DNA of 64,000 nt from an uncultured Barnesiella sp. (GCA_944320015.1 CALUFO010000001.1:1-64000), one strand, 5' to 3'. Numbered from the stretch's first letter, positions 42,464 through 52,712 are shown. A program made the numbers and translations. Notes: a model not told the origin generated them from the sequence alone.

Positions 42464-43336
42464 ATGAGAAAGTTCGCATTATATTTAGGTTTTGTTTTTT
42501 TGTCGATAGTGGCCGTGTCTTGTGAAGGTAATTTTGAAAGCGGGCCGATAGAAAAGTCGGAGACTCCCGATAGAGCCTTGTTTATCGGAAACTCTTTGTT
42601 GTTGGGCAATGGCACTTTCGGTATGAATGCGACTGATTCGGGAAGTGATTATCACGCTATCATACAGAGGAAATTCCTGAAAGTCAATCCGGCATATACC
42701 GATATGAAATTGTCGGGTGTGGATTTTGAAGCCTGTGAAAGCCAAAGCCAGCAGGACGCTTGGCTGGAAGGCACGTTGCGCCCTGTGTTGCGCGACGATT
42801 TGGATTTGGTGGTGATACAGCTTGGCGATAATGTGAATACATCGAAGAAAAAAGATGTTTTTGAACGAGGGGCAAAATCCTTGGTCGGTATGATAAAAGA
42901 TTATGCGCCTCGGGCTCATGTCGTGTGGATTTATGGTTGGTATTCATCGAGTAGTGTCGCAAATTCTATAACGAACGCATGTGAACAATATGGCGTAACC
43001 CGTGTGGGGATAACCGATCTTAATACAGCGGACAACAGGAGTACGATAGGAACGGTGGTGACCCTGACGGAACCGAAGACTCAGACGTTGAATTATACCC
43101 GTTATACTCAATTGTCCGACAGTCGGCTGCAAATCGAATTTGACGTTCATGGGAAAAATTACAGTGCGATTGTCCGTGTGATGGATTATAACGACGATGC
43201 CGAGTCTCAAACGTTGACATGGCACGGATACGAAATGGTCACGACTGATAAAGGTATTGCGTCTCACCCCGGGAACCGAGGATTTGAAGCGATCGCGCAA
43301 AGATTTTGTGAGATATTGAGTATAGATATAGAGTGA
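42464..43336 (+). CDS. SGNH/GDSL-like hydrolase lipoprotein
   Basis: 290 aa. Lipoprotein signal with Cys20 (VAVSC). SGNH blocks: ALFIGNSLLLGNG (block I, nucleophile Ser in GNSL), VVIQLGDNVN (block III Asn), and IASHPGNRGFEAIA near the C-terminus (block V; the His is present but the preceding catalytic Asp position reads differently, S-H-P-G). About 50 residues of beta-rich insertion (175-250) interrupt the fold. Probably a periplasmic or surface esterase acting on glycans; substrate unknown. Confidence 0.8.
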   Translation: MRKFALYLGFVFLSIVAVSCEGNFESGPIEKSETPDRALFIGNSLLLGNGTFGMNATDSGSDYHAIIQRKFLKVNPAYTDMKLSGVDFEACESQSQQDAWLEGTLRPVLRDDLDLVVIQLGDNVNTSKKKDVFERGAKSLVGMIKDYAPRAHVVWIYGWYSSSSVANSITNACEQYGVTRVGITDLNTADNRSTIGTVVTLTEPKTQTLNYTRYTQLSDSRLQIEFDVHGKNYSAIVRVMDYNDDAESQTLTWHGYEMVTTDKGIASHPGNRGFEAIAQRFCEILSIDIE

Positions 43337-43378
43337 GAATAGGATACTTGTTTGGCGATTGGAAATATTAGACCGATT

Positions 43379-44740
43379 ATGATAGCAGTGTTGATAGGTA
43401 TATTGGCGACGTTATGTGTGGCGGCGGTGGTGTTTTTTATCGTGTATGATTCGGCTCGTAAGTCGTGGCGGCGGTCGATGGCCGAGCGAGAGGACGAAAT
43501 GGCCGATTTGAAAGTGAGCAACGGTGTGCTGGAAGCCCAAGTGAATAGCGCTACGTTGAGATTGGCCGAGTTGCAGACTCAACTCGATGTGAGTCGCCGG
43601 GAACAGGAAAATCTCAACCGGGAGAATAGCGATTTGCAGGCTCGTAACAGGGTGCTTGTCGAGAATATGGAGGTGCAGAAGCAGGAGGTGCAACGCATCA
43701 GGCAAGAGATGAACAACGAGTTCAAAGTGCTGGCTAATGAAATCTTGCAGGAGAAGTCGAAGAGTTTCTCCGAGATGAATCGCGAACGTCTCTCCGAAAT
43801 CCTTAATCCGTTGAAAGAGCGTTTGGAAGGTTTTAAGAAGACTGTCGAGGAAACTTATAACAGCGAGGCTCGCGAGCGTTTTTCCCTGAAAGAGCAGATT
43901 AAGGAGTTGGTGGAGCGCAGCGAGACTATCGGGGTGGAGGCCAAGCAGTTGACTCAGGCTTTGCGTGGCGATTCGAAGATACAAGGCGACTGGGGCGAGA
44001 TGATTTTGGAGAGTATTCTCGAAAAATCGGGATTGGAAAAGGGGCGTGAGTATTTCGTACAGGAGACGTTGCGCGACGAGGAGGGGCACACCGTGCAGAG
44101 CGCCGACGGGCGAAAGATGCGACCCGACGTGATTATCCGTTATCCCGGTGGTGATGACCGGCAAATGGTAATCGACTCGAAAGTCTCGCTCACGGCTTAT
44201 GTCAATTATGTGAATGCCGAGAACCCCGACGACGCCAACGCCGCATTGAAACAGCATTTGGCTTCGGTGAGGAAGCATATCGACGAGTTGGCCGGCAAGA
44301 GTTATCAAGATTATGTGGGGAAAGGCGATCATGTGATGATGTTCATTCCCAACGAGGCGGCTTATTTGGCCGCGATGGAAGCCGATCATGCCCTGTGGCA
44401 ATATGCCTATGAAAAGAGGGTGCTGTTGTTGAGTCCCACCAACTTGATTGCGGCGTTGAAACTGGTGGCCGACTTGTGGCAGCGCGACAAGCAGACCCGC
44501 CATGCCATCGACATTGCCGAGGAGGGAGGCAAGTTGTATGATAAGTTTGCCGGCTTTGTCGAGGACATGGAGAAGATAGGCAAGGCGTTGGGCTCGGCCA
44601 ATACCACTTATGGCGAGGCGATGAAGAAGTTGAAGACCGGGTCGGGTAACTTGATAGGCCGGGTCGAAAAACTCAAAGGCATGGGGGTAAAAGCCAAAAA
44701 GAATCTTCCGGCTCCCAGCGATGCCGAAACGGAAGATTGA
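43379..44740 (+). CDS. rmuC: DNA recombination protein RmuC
   Basis: 453 aa from the ATG at 43379; a TTG at 43352 would add nine residues. N-terminal transmembrane helix (MIAVLIGILATLCVAAVVFFIVY), long coiled coil (about 30-150), then the RmuC nuclease-like domain (about 185-400): QGDWGEMILESILEKSGLEKG, RPDVIIRYPG, VIDSKVSL, VMMFIPNEAAYLAAM and LLSPTNLIAALKLVADLW. The PD-(D/E)XK-like residues (Glu, Asp, DSK) are visible. Limits inverted-repeat-induced recombination in E. coli. Confidence 0.93.
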   Translation: MIAVLIGILATLCVAAVVFFIVYDSARKSWRRSMAEREDEMADLKVSNGVLEAQVNSATLRLAELQTQLDVSRREQENLNRENSDLQARNRVLVENMEVQKQEVQRIRQEMNNEFKVLANEILQEKSKSFSEMNRERLSEILNPLKERLEGFKKTVEETYNSEARERFSLKEQIKELVERSETIGVEAKQLTQALRGDSKIQGDWGEMILESILEKSGLEKGREYFVQETLRDEEGHTVQSADGRKMRPDVIIRYPGGDDRQMVIDSKVSLTAYVNYVNAENPDDANAALKQHLASVRKHIDELAGKSYQDYVGKGDHVMMFIPNEAAYLAAMEADHALWQYAYEKRVLLLSPTNLIAALKLVADLWQRDKQTRHAIDIAEEGGKLYDKFAGFVEDMEKIGKALGSANTTYGEAMKKLKTGSGNLIGRVEKLKGMGVKAKKNLPAPSDAETED

Positions 44741-44858
44741 GCATACAGGCGTTTTGCCGCACAGCAGGAAGTACAGGGTGTGTGTTATCGGTATTGACAG
44801 GGACGAGAGAGTTTTCTCGGGCGATACCGTCTCCTTCCTTGTACGGTAGGAAGTAGTT

Positions 44859-45776
44859 TCACACTTTCTCCGAGGACCGTTTTTCTTTCAAATAGAGTTG
44901 GTAGCTGTTGATGCTGTTTTGCCAAATGATATACGAGGCTGGTCCTATCGAGGCGATGGGTGACAAATAGGTGAGCGACAGCCATATAGCCAATACGGTG
45001 TTTTTCTGCCCCAGCCCTTGTGCCCCTGAGATTTTATCGCCATATCGTTTCCCTATTTTCCGTCCCAGATAGAATTGACCCACACAAACGAGCAGAGAGA
45101 GCAAGGCGATGGCTAATTCGAAGGGAATGGCTTCCCTACCTTGCTCGATGATGAAAGTCACGGCTTTACCCACGACAAGAAAGAGCGATATCGCCCACAT
45201 GTAAAACGAGAGGCTTTGTCTGTCGCGCAAGGCCAGATAGGCCTTTGGGAAGCATTGTTGTAGGAGCAGGGCTATTCCCAGCGGCAAGATGAGCAGTGGC
45301 AATACTTTGGCGCAAATCGTCGCGAACGAGTCGATAAACGAGATGTCGGCATGCACCCCCATGAACGAGAAGATGACGGGCGAGAGCAGGGCGACGGCCA
45401 TGTTGCTCAACAAGCTATATGTGACCAGCGTGGATATGCGGCCTCCCAACATGCCGGTGATGACGGGGGCGGCGGTAGCGGTGGGGCAGAAGATGCAGAT
45501 GAATGTGCCTTCGGCGATAATGGGATCCCAGAGATAGAGCAGCCCGAATATGGCCAAACCGCCGAGAATCTGTATCGAGAGCAGGGCGATATGCACCGGT
45601 TTGACGCGGAGCTCGGTGAAGTTTATTTTGCAATAGGTGACCAGCAGCATGGCAAAGATGAGGATAGATGCCAAATGAGAGGCCCAGTAGGTGGTGAATT
45701 GCGGGAATAAGTATCCGCACAGGCTCCCGCTAATCATGGCGGTAGGCAGCATATAGGTCTTTGCTTTTTGAGTCAT
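44859..45776 (-). CDS. Bile acid:sodium symporter (BASS) family transporter
   Basis: 305 aa from the ATG at 45776 (MTQKAKTYMLP). Nine or ten hydrophobic helices. BASS motifs: CPTATAAPVITGMLGG (crossover and Na+ site region), VTYSLLSNMAVALLSPVIFSF and SGAQGLGQKNTVLAIW. In Bacteroidota such proteins may carry bile acids, pantoate or other organic anions; the cargo is not predictable here. The longer start at 45806 adds ten residues lacking helix character. Confidence 0.85.
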   Translation of the reverse strand: MTQKAKTYMLPTAMISGSLCGYLFPQFTTYWASHLASILIFAMLLVTYCKINFTELRVKPVHIALLSIQILGGLAIFGLLYLWDPIIAEGTFICIFCPTATAAPVITGMLGGRISTLVTYSLLSNMAVALLSPVIFSFMGVHADISFIDSFATICAKVLPLLILPLGIALLLQQCFPKAYLALRDRQSLSFYMWAISLFLVVGKAVTFIIEQGREAIPFELAIALLSLLVCVGQFYLGRKIGKRYGDKISGAQGLGQKNTVLAIWLSLTYLSPIASIGPASYIIWQNSINSYQLYLKEKRSSEKV

Positions 45777-45967
45777 GGGGCATGCCTTTTTGAAAAAACG
45801 CTGCAAAGTAAGGACAAAAGGACGATAATCGCAACGCTTCGGGTGCGATTTGTTTGAAAAGGGAGGGGCGGTGACTCTATAAAAAAACAGAGCCGCAAGT
45901 GGGTATATTCAAGAATAAAGAGTACATTTACGATAAAATATTAAGCCGAATCCAAAATATATACAAT

Positions 45968-46852
45968 ATGCGAAAAATTCTTTTATTGGCTTTCCTTTTC
46001 GGAGGAATCGTATGGGCACGGTCGGCCGAGTACGAGTATGTGCCTTTGGTGCGCGACGGCGCGGAGTGGGGTTATTCCCAGCAGCTGTTCGGCAAGAGTT
46101 ATTATCACAATTTGATTCAAGGCGATACGCTGGTGAACGGCGAGGCGTATAAAAAGTTTTATACCTTCCAGAGTTGCGAGGCCACGGCCGGTGAGAATCT
46201 CGCTTTTGTGCGCGAGGACGACAAGAAGGTGTATATCACGTTCAACGCCGCGCTCATGCCTGTCGAGAGCCTGTATAGCACGGAGTATCTTATTTATGAT
46301 TTCGGGGCGGGGCCGGGCGATACCGTCACATATTTCGACTGGATGTTGCAGCAGCCGGTGGTTTCGGTTATCGATAAAATCGATACTGTCGAGGTGGGCG
46401 CCAGTCTTCGCCAACGTTTTTGGGCCGACGACAAAGTGCTGTGGATCGAAGGTCTGGGAGTGGAAGAAGGCGATTGGTTGCGCCCGGGATGTTCGACCGA
46501 TGTAGGCGGCTTGGACACGCAAGACCGGTTGGTCTATATGAAGGCTCCCGATGGAACGATGGAGTATGAGACGGCCGATGCCGTGAACGACCCTTGTTAC
46601 GTCAGTCGGGTAGACGAAATCGATAGCGACAGTTGGCATGTCGTGCGTCGGGGCGATTGGCTCGAAATCACCTTCCCCGAAGGCCTGTTCGACATGGCTG
46701 AGTTGCTCGACCTCTCGGGGCGTGTGCTTTGGTGTGACTATTTATCGGGGCAGAGCCGGGTCTCTTTGCCGGTGGCGGCCTATCCTCGGGGAGTCTATAT
46801 TGTGGCGCTTTCATCGGCCGGGAAGCGGGTGTCGCGCCGCGTTATGTTTTGA
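45968..46852 (+). CDS. Secreted protein with T9SS-like C-terminal tail, unknown function
   Basis: 294 aa from the ATG at 45968 (MRKILLLAFLFGGIVWARSAEYEY), a clear signal peptide; the frame start at 45899 adds 23 hydrophilic residues. The body is beta-rich (WGYSQQLFGKSYYHNLIQGDTLVNG) with a Cys pair but no enzyme motif. The C-terminus (AELLDLSGRVLWCDYL, YPRGVYIVALSSAGKRVSRRV) resembles the type IX secretion sorting domain, as in the protease at 1646. Function unknown. Confidence 0.75.
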   Translation: MRKILLLAFLFGGIVWARSAEYEYVPLVRDGAEWGYSQQLFGKSYYHNLIQGDTLVNGEAYKKFYTFQSCEATAGENLAFVREDDKKVYITFNAALMPVESLYSTEYLIYDFGAGPGDTVTYFDWMLQQPVVSVIDKIDTVEVGASLRQRFWADDKVLWIEGLGVEEGDWLRPGCSTDVGGLDTQDRLVYMKAPDGTMEYETADAVNDPCYVSRVDEIDSDSWHVVRRGDWLEITFPEGLFDMAELLDLSGRVLWCDYLSGQSRVSLPVAAYPRGVYIVALSSAGKRVSRRVMF

Positions 46853-46880
46853 GGGACAGAGGCGTATAGATAAAACACAA

Positions 46881-46916
46881 AGAGGAGCCGCAGCCACGCT
46901 GCGACTCCTCTTTTTT
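46881..46916. terminator. Strong terminator between convergent genes
   Basis: AGAGGAG..GCAGC-CAC-GCTGC..CTCCTCT followed by TTTTTT; partly T-rich on the minus strand too (CTCTTTGTGTTTT). Confidence 0.85.
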
Positions 46917-46942
46917 GTATGGAGTATTTTGGAGATTCCGTA

Positions 46943-47998
46943 TTATTTCACCTCTTTGGCCAGGTAGATGAGGGTGGGGAAGTGGTCGCTGTATCCGTTC
47001 AGATAGGCTCCGGCAGCGTGTGTGCGCAGGGGATAGCCTTTGTATTTGCCCTCTTTTTGTTTGAGGAAGTCGCGGTTGAAAACCTCGGAGCGCACATATT
47101 TCAAGGTAGAGCGGTCTTTCCCGACGAGGTTGGACGAGATGATAATTTGGTCAAACAGGTTCCATGCGCCGTTGTAGGCCAGTGTGCCTATGCCCCGGTC
47201 AAACATCTCCCACATGGTGTTGAAGTACCCGCCGGGTTGAACTTCTTGTTGTTTTTTCTTGGCTCCCAATATGGTTTTGCAACTGTTGTTATCGGGGTCG
47301 TCGTTGAGGTCGCCCATGATGATGACTTTCGAGTCGGGGTCGGCGGCCATGAGCGAGTCGGCCAAATGCTTGGTAAGGGCTGCTGCCGCTTCCCGTTTGG
47401 GGCTCGATTGTTTTTCTCCGCCCAGCCGCGAGGGCCAGTGGTTCACGATGAAGTGTACCCGTTCACCGGCCAATGTCCCCGATACGACCAATTGGTCACG
47501 GGTGAGCAAGTCGGGAAATTTGGGGGTGCGCAGACGCGCGCTGCTACTCGATTCGAGCGAGAACTGGTCTTTGTCGTAGATGAGTCCCACATCGATGCCG
47601 CGGGCGTCGGGCGAGTCGTAATGTACGATCCCGTAGTTGCGTTTGGCCAGCTCACCGGTGCGAATCAAGTCTTCCAGTACCTGCTGGTTTTCCACCTCCG
47701 ACACACCGATTACGGCCGGGCCGTTTTTCAGTTTGAAGGGACTGCTGTTGTCGGTGGCCAAATTGCTGATGGCATAAGCCAGATTGTTGAGTTTATTGTA
47801 GTATTTCAGCCTGCCCCAGCGGTAAGAGCCCGAGGGGGTAAACTCCTCGTCGTTGGTGGCGGGGTTGTTGATGGTGTCGAATAGATTTTCGAGGTTGTAG
47901 AATGCTACGGCATATACGGCATATTGTTTCTTTTGGGCTTGAGAAACGGTAGTGCCTAACAGAAATGCGGCAAGTAGCAATAGTCCTATTTTTTTCAT
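46943..47998 (-). CDS. Secreted endonuclease/exonuclease/phosphatase family protein
   Basis: 351 aa from the ATG at 47998 (MKKIGLLLLAAFLLGTTVSQAQ, signal peptide). EEP fold motifs: AFYNLENLFDTINNP (metal site), GVSEVENQQVLEDL (catalytic Glu), HFIVNHWPSRLGG (His in the NHWPSR motif), IIMGDLNDDPDN (Asp/Asn) and GYSDHFPTLI (terminal Asp-His). Mg2+-dependent phosphodiesterase, periplasmic or secreted. DNA and phospholipid are both possible substrates. Confidence 0.9.
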   Translation of the reverse strand: MKKIGLLLLAAFLLGTTVSQAQKKQYAVYAVAFYNLENLFDTINNPATNDEEFTPSGSYRWGRLKYYNKLNNLAYAISNLATDNSSPFKLKNGPAVIGVSEVENQQVLEDLIRTGELAKRNYGIVHYDSPDARGIDVGLIYDKDQFSLESSSSARLRTPKFPDLLTRDQLVVSGTLAGERVHFIVNHWPSRLGGEKQSSPKREAAAALTKHLADSLMAADPDSKVIIMGDLNDDPDNNSCKTILGAKKKQQEVQPGGYFNTMWEMFDRGIGTLAYNGAWNLFDQIIISSNLVGKDRSTLKYVRSEVFNRDFLKQKEGKYKGYPLRTHAAGAYLNGYSDHFPTLIYLAKEVK

Positions 47999-48401
47999 AG
48001 CTTGTATTGATTTTTTGTGTGTTTGAAAAATTTCTGTCAACAATAAAATGTGGCGCAAGATAGTTTAATTTGGCAAATAAGCGAAATTTTTAAGGCTAAA
48101 ATCTCAATAAAATCGTTCCCTGCGAGTGGCTCTGGATAATGAGGCAATGCGCTATATATTGCATATCAATGAGTTAATTTTCTTGTTTGGCTTTTGGGGC
48201 GAGAACCGGGGAGTAATAAATCGTTATTGCGCGACGAGCCCCGGCGTGGAGTGTGCGCATGGAAAGTTATCAATCTGTAAGAACGAATTGCTCGAAACTT
48301 TTCTTGCTTAGTATCAATTACTTGCATTTTGCGTGGTGGAAGCGGGCTCGAAAGCGATTACAAATTAACACGTTTGTAATAAAATATTCCTTTGTCAGAT
48401 A
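47999..48401. other. Gene-free interval before the TonB receptor
   Basis: About 400 bp, AT-rich, with only short unsupported frames. I see no RNA gene, repeat or terminator. A candidate promoter follows at 48402. Confidence 0.5.
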
Positions 48402-48432
48402 TTTGTTTAATGAAAAATAATCTGTTAATTTG
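48402..48432 (+). promoter_or_regulatory. Candidate promoter of the TonB receptor operon
   Basis: TTTG (48402-48405), 19-nt spacer, TTAATTTG (one mismatch to TAnnTTTG). Confidence 0.45.
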
Positions 48433-48545
48433 CAATTCTCTTTTCTGCCCTCGACGGATAATATTAATGTATAGAATAGGCAGAATGGAATAAAAAAAGA
48501 GGAGAAGATATAAGAGAACACAGTTATAATTAAACCTTTAATGTA

Positions 48546-51500
48546 ATGAATCGTAAATTATGGTTATTAATGGCATTGCTTCTCTTTGTGCCGGCTGCGA
48601 TACAGGCCGCGACGGTGAGAGGTGTTGTCGTTGACTATGAAACAAACAGGCCGGTAGCCAATGTGAAAGTGGCTGTCGGGAAGAAATCGGCCGTTACCGA
48701 TTTCGACGGAAAATTCGAGTTGAAAAGAGTGAAAGAGGGAGCCGTAGTCGTTGTTTTCACAGCCGACGATTACAAGGCTTATTCGATCGATTACAAAGTG
48801 GTGGAGGGAACGAATACGTTGGACGTTTCCCTGATGCCTAAGAATGAGGTTAATGTATTGAACCAACAAGCGCTCGAAGACAATGTGTTCGAGCTCGACG
48901 AAACGATGTTCGACGAGGAGGGCGGCTCGGCTTCGCAATCGGCTTCCTATTTGGCTGGAGCGGCCGACGATGTTTTCCTGCAAGCCGCCAGCTATTCATA
49001 CAGCCCCATGCGTTTCAATGTGCGTGGATACGAGCAACGGGAGTCTTCGACCTATATCAACGGGGTCAACTTTAACGATTTGGAGCGTGGCCGTTTCAAC
49101 TATTCGAGCCTCGGCGGTTTGAACAACGCCATGCGCAACAAAGACGCCGTCAACGGTCTCGAGATGCCGGGCTACGCTTTCGGCTCGCTGGGCGGAACGA
49201 CCAACATCAACACCCGTGCGACCAGCTACGCCGCCGGGACCAATGTGAATGCCGCTTATACCAACCGGGCTTATAAATTGCGCGGGCAGGCCATTCACTC
49301 GACCGGTATCATGGATAATGGCTGGGCTTTCACCGGGTCGGTGGTTTACCGCTGGGCCGACGAGGGTCGCACCGAAGGCACGTTCTACAACTCATTCGGT
49401 TATTTCCTTGCCGCCGAGAAAGTGCTGGGCGATCATCGTTTTGCCCTGACCACCTTCGGCGCTCCCACCAAACGGGCGCAATCGGCCGCTGTCTCGCAAG
49501 AGGTATATGACTACCGGGGCATCTATTACAATCCCTATTGGGGCTATCAGGACGGTGAGAAACGCAACTCGCGCGTCGTTCACAGCTACGACCCCACCGC
49601 CATTTTCAACTGGGATTGGAAAATCGACGACCACAGCAATTTGGCCGCCGGTGTGGGATTCCATTACAGCATGTACAGCAATTCGGCCATTTCGTTCTAC
49701 AATGCGCCCGACCCTCGTCCCGACTACTATCGCAACCTGCCCAGCTGGCAATATTACCAATTGGGGGTGACCGGTCCCGACGATACCTACAACGCTTATT
49801 ACGGGCAGGTGAATAAAGACCTCGCCGACCAAATGGCCGATATGTGGCGTGCCGGAGACCCCAGCATCACTCAAATCAACTGGAACGCCATGTATAGCGC
49901 CAACTATACCAACAATGTCATCAATCCCAACGGTAGCGCCAAATATATTTTGGAGCGTCGTCACAACGATTTGATGGAGATTCCTTTGAATTTCCTGTAC
50001 ACCAACCAGCTGAATAGCAAGTTGAAATTGACGGCCGGTATCGAGGCCAAGTATGCCAAGGGTATGCACTACAAGACTGTGGACGACCTGCTGGGCGGTA
50101 ACCAATGGATCGACATCGACCAGTTTGCCGAGCGCGATTTTACCGATAACCTCGACATTATCCAGAACGATATAGACCACCCCAACAAGGCGGTTCACAA
50201 AGGCGATGTGTTTGGATACAACTACAACATGCATGTGATCAAAGCGTCGGCGTTCGCGCAGAACGATTGGAAACTGCCGTTGTTCGACATCTACTATGCG
50301 GCCCGGTTGTCCTACACCTCGTTCCAGCGCGAAGGTTTGATGCGTAACGGCCGCGCCGAGGTAATCGGGGTGTTGTCCAAGGGCTTCGGCAAGCAGATGT
50401 TCTTTATCGACCCCAGTATCAAAGCCGGTATCGTATATAAAATCGACGGTCACAACCGCTTGTCGTTCAATGCGCTGGCCGAGACTCGGGCTCCGTTGGC
50501 CGGATACTCCTATGTGGCACCTCGTATCAAGGACACCCGCATCAGAGGGTTGAAATCGGAGAAAGTCTTCTCGGGCGATTTGACCTATCAATTGAATACT
50601 TCGGTGGTAAAAGGCCGTGTGACGGCATTCTTTACCGAGTTCCGCGACGGTGTGGAAAGCTCGGGTTACTACCACGACGAGTTCCGCACCTATGTAAACC
50701 ACACCCTCTCGGGCGTGAACAAGCGCCACATGGGTGTCGAGGCCGGTGTGAGCGTGAAACTCAACAGCAGTTTCACCCTGTCGGCCGCCGGGACATACGC
50801 CAGCTATAAATATACCAATAACTGCTGGGGCACGATGAGCGCCGAGAACGGTATGAACCTCTTCACCGAGCAGTTGCCCCAGATTGTCGACGGGCGCGCT
50901 CCCTCGACCGACTTTACCGAGCGGGTTTACACCGAGGGGCTTCATGTGAGCAACGGCCCGCAACTGGCCGCCAGCATCACGCTCGACTATTTCCACCCCA
51001 AAATGTGGTTTGCCGATGTGACCCTCTCGTACTTCGACAACAACTACCTCGACTTCTCGCCCTCGCGTTTCACCCACATGAACATGTATGGCGGCAAATA
51101 TCCCAACGAGGTGGGCTTGGAACAACATTACAACGGCTACCGCATTATCGGTATCGACAAGAACGGCCAGACCTCGATGGTATGGGGTTTCGACGAGAAC
51201 TCCGGCAAACCGGTATTGCTGCAAGATGTATCGGGCAATCAAGGTTCCGACATTGTGAAACTCTATAACCAAAAAGAAATGATCGGTTCGCAAGAGAAAC
51301 TCAAAGGCGGGTTTATGCTCGACGCTTCGGTGGGCAAGCTCATCTACCTCAACAACCGCAAGCAACAGCTCAATATCAACCTCAGTTTCAACAACATTCT
51401 CAACAACACCGGCATGATTACCGGCGGTTACCAACAGGGACGTGTGAGCCGCGACAACAAGAGCATCACCAAGGATATCCAGTCGGTCGACAAGTTCCCC

Positions 51501-51560
51501 AACAAGTACTATTACGCATGGGGCTTCAACATGTTCCTCAATGTAGGTTTCAAATTTTAA
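48546..51560 (+). CDS. TonB-dependent receptor with N-terminal carboxypeptidase-like domain
   Basis: 1004 aa. Signal peptide (about 1-21), then a CarboxypepD_reg-like domain (about 24-100, VRGVVVDYETNRPVANVKV, TDFDGKFELKRV), plug domain (about 120-225, YSYSPMRFNVRGYEQRESSTYINGV in parts) and a 22-strand barrel to the C-terminal Phe (NVGFKF). It is a receptor of the non-SusC type; the next two genes encode lipoproteins instead of SusD. Likely imports a TonB-energised ligand that those lipoproteins help capture. The ligand is unknown. Confidence 0.93.
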   Translation: MNRKLWLLMALLLFVPAAIQAATVRGVVVDYETNRPVANVKVAVGKKSAVTDFDGKFELKRVKEGAVVVVFTADDYKAYSIDYKVVEGTNTLDVSLMPKNEVNVLNQQALEDNVFELDETMFDEEGGSASQSASYLAGAADDVFLQAASYSYSPMRFNVRGYEQRESSTYINGVNFNDLERGRFNYSSLGGLNNAMRNKDAVNGLEMPGYAFGSLGGTTNINTRATSYAAGTNVNAAYTNRAYKLRGQAIHSTGIMDNGWAFTGSVVYRWADEGRTEGTFYNSFGYFLAAEKVLGDHRFALTTFGAPTKRAQSAAVSQEVYDYRGIYYNPYWGYQDGEKRNSRVVHSYDPTAIFNWDWKIDDHSNLAAGVGFHYSMYSNSAISFYNAPDPRPDYYRNLPSWQYYQLGVTGPDDTYNAYYGQVNKDLADQMADMWRAGDPSITQINWNAMYSANYTNNVINPNGSAKYILERRHNDLMEIPLNFLYTNQLNSKLKLTAGIEAKYAKGMHYKTVDDLLGGNQWIDIDQFAERDFTDNLDIIQNDIDHPNKAVHKGDVFGYNYNMHVIKASAFAQNDWKLPLFDIYYAARLSYTSFQREGLMRNGRAEVIGVLSKGFGKQMFFIDPSIKAGIVYKIDGHNRLSFNALAETRAPLAGYSYVAPRIKDTRIRGLKSEKVFSGDLTYQLNTSVVKGRVTAFFTEFRDGVESSGYYHDEFRTYVNHTLSGVNKRHMGVEAGVSVKLNSSFTLSAAGTYASYKYTNNCWGTMSAENGMNLFTEQLPQIVDGRAPSTDFTERVYTEGLHVSNGPQLAASITLDYFHPKMWFADVTLSYFDNNYLDFSPSRFTHMNMYGGKYPNEVGLEQHYNGYRIIGIDKNGQTSMVWGFDENSGKPVLLQDVSGNQGSDIVKLYNQKEMIGSQEKLKGGFMLDASVGKLIYLNNRKQQLNINLSFNNILNNTGMITGGYQQGRVSRDNKSITKDIQSVDKFPNKYYYAWGFNMFLNVGFKF

Positions 51561-51578
51561 TTAAACGATTCAAGAGAT

Positions 51579-52601
51579 ATGAAACAACTAAGATATATCG
51601 GTGCCGTAGTAATCGCCCTGTCGATGTTTACGGCGTGTGAAAAAGAGTTCGATGTCATACCCGAGACGATTGCCACCGTTCCCGAGGACAGCCCCGAGGC
51701 TTGGCAACAGACGGTGACGATCAAGGAGCTTATCGAGAATTTCGATACCAAGAAAGGGCTGTTCACGATCGATACCATCGACTCGCCCAACGACATCGTG
51801 GTGCGGGGGCGCATCATTACCGACGACCGCGCCGGCAACGTGTATAAATATTTTGTCATTCAAAGCCTCGAAGACGACCACACCTGTTTGAAAGTCTCGG
51901 TCGACGCCGGCAGCCTCTCGGGCATGTTGCCCCTCGGGCAGGTAGTGGCCATTCGCTGCAACGGGTTGATCTTGGGTCGTTACGCCGGAGCTCCCCAGTT
52001 GGGTGTGCGTGGATACCGCAACGACAACAAGGTGCGCGAGGAGCCGGGACGTATTCCCTACACGCTGGCCATGACGCGTATCCAAAAGATTGGCAACCCC
52101 GATCCCTCGAAAATCGCTATCGAGGAGATGACCTTGAAACAGATTACCGAGTTGGATAAATATGGCTACTTCAAAATAGTGAAAATCAAGAATGCCTACT
52201 TTACCGGCTATGATTCCGACGGAGAGAAGTTGGGCGACGAAGTGATTCCTTTCCCCACCGACGGACAGAACGTGACCACCGTGTTGGCCAAGTATGCGTT
52301 GAACCCCACATTCGCCCCTTGTACATACAGCACTTCCAGCAAGTACAATATCGGCTTCCCCCGCTCGCGCGAGATAGCCGACGATAGCGGCAACGCCACG
52401 ATGGTGTGCATCTCGACCAGCGAATACGCCCGCTTCGCCGATCGCCGCCTCCCCGTTTTCGGGTCGGATAACCGGGGCGACATCACGGCTATCGTGGGCT
52501 GGTTCCAAGACAACGAGGCCTATCCGGGCGACTTCCAGTTGACTATTCGCTCGCTCGACAATCCTTTTGCCGATCTCGAAGGCTTTGAATTTCCCGAATA
52601 A
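51579..52601 (+). CDS. DUF5689-containing surface lipoprotein
   Basis: 340 aa. Lipobox MFTAC (Cys20). Contains the DUF5689 region (about 45-270; OB-like strands TIKELIENFDTKKGLF, DIVVRGRIITDDRAGNVYKYFVIQ, LPLGQVVAIRCNGLILGRY in pieces), seen in Bacteroidota lipoproteins that follow TonB receptors. It begins 18 nt after the receptor stop and is surely cotranscribed. Probable role: outer-membrane partner of the receptor; binding target unknown. Confidence 0.82.
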   Translation: MKQLRYIGAVVIALSMFTACEKEFDVIPETIATVPEDSPEAWQQTVTIKELIENFDTKKGLFTIDTIDSPNDIVVRGRIITDDRAGNVYKYFVIQSLEDDHTCLKVSVDAGSLSGMLPLGQVVAIRCNGLILGRYAGAPQLGVRGYRNDNKVREEPGRIPYTLAMTRIQKIGNPDPSKIAIEEMTLKQITELDKYGYFKIVKIKNAYFTGYDSDGEKLGDEVIPFPTDGQNVTTVLAKYALNPTFAPCTYSTSSKYNIGFPRSREIADDSGNATMVCISTSEYARFADRRLPVFGSDNRGDITAIVGWFQDNEAYPGDFQLTIRSLDNPFADLEGFEFPE

Positions 52602-52712
52602 TCGACAGACTTTAATCGATTATAACGTCATAATCGAGAGGAGCCTTTTGCTAACATAATATTAAAAGCCAAATCAATAACACAAAAACTATAACCTCAA
52701 ATAATTTTAAGT

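Noticed and set aside
48126-48311. Small frame before the TonB receptor
   Set aside because: Non-ATG start, no ribosome-binding or promoter context, composition of non-coding DNA.
49392-51434. Antisense frame (680 codons) within the TonB receptor
   Set aside because: Shadow of the receptor gene, Val/His-rich composition without domain.
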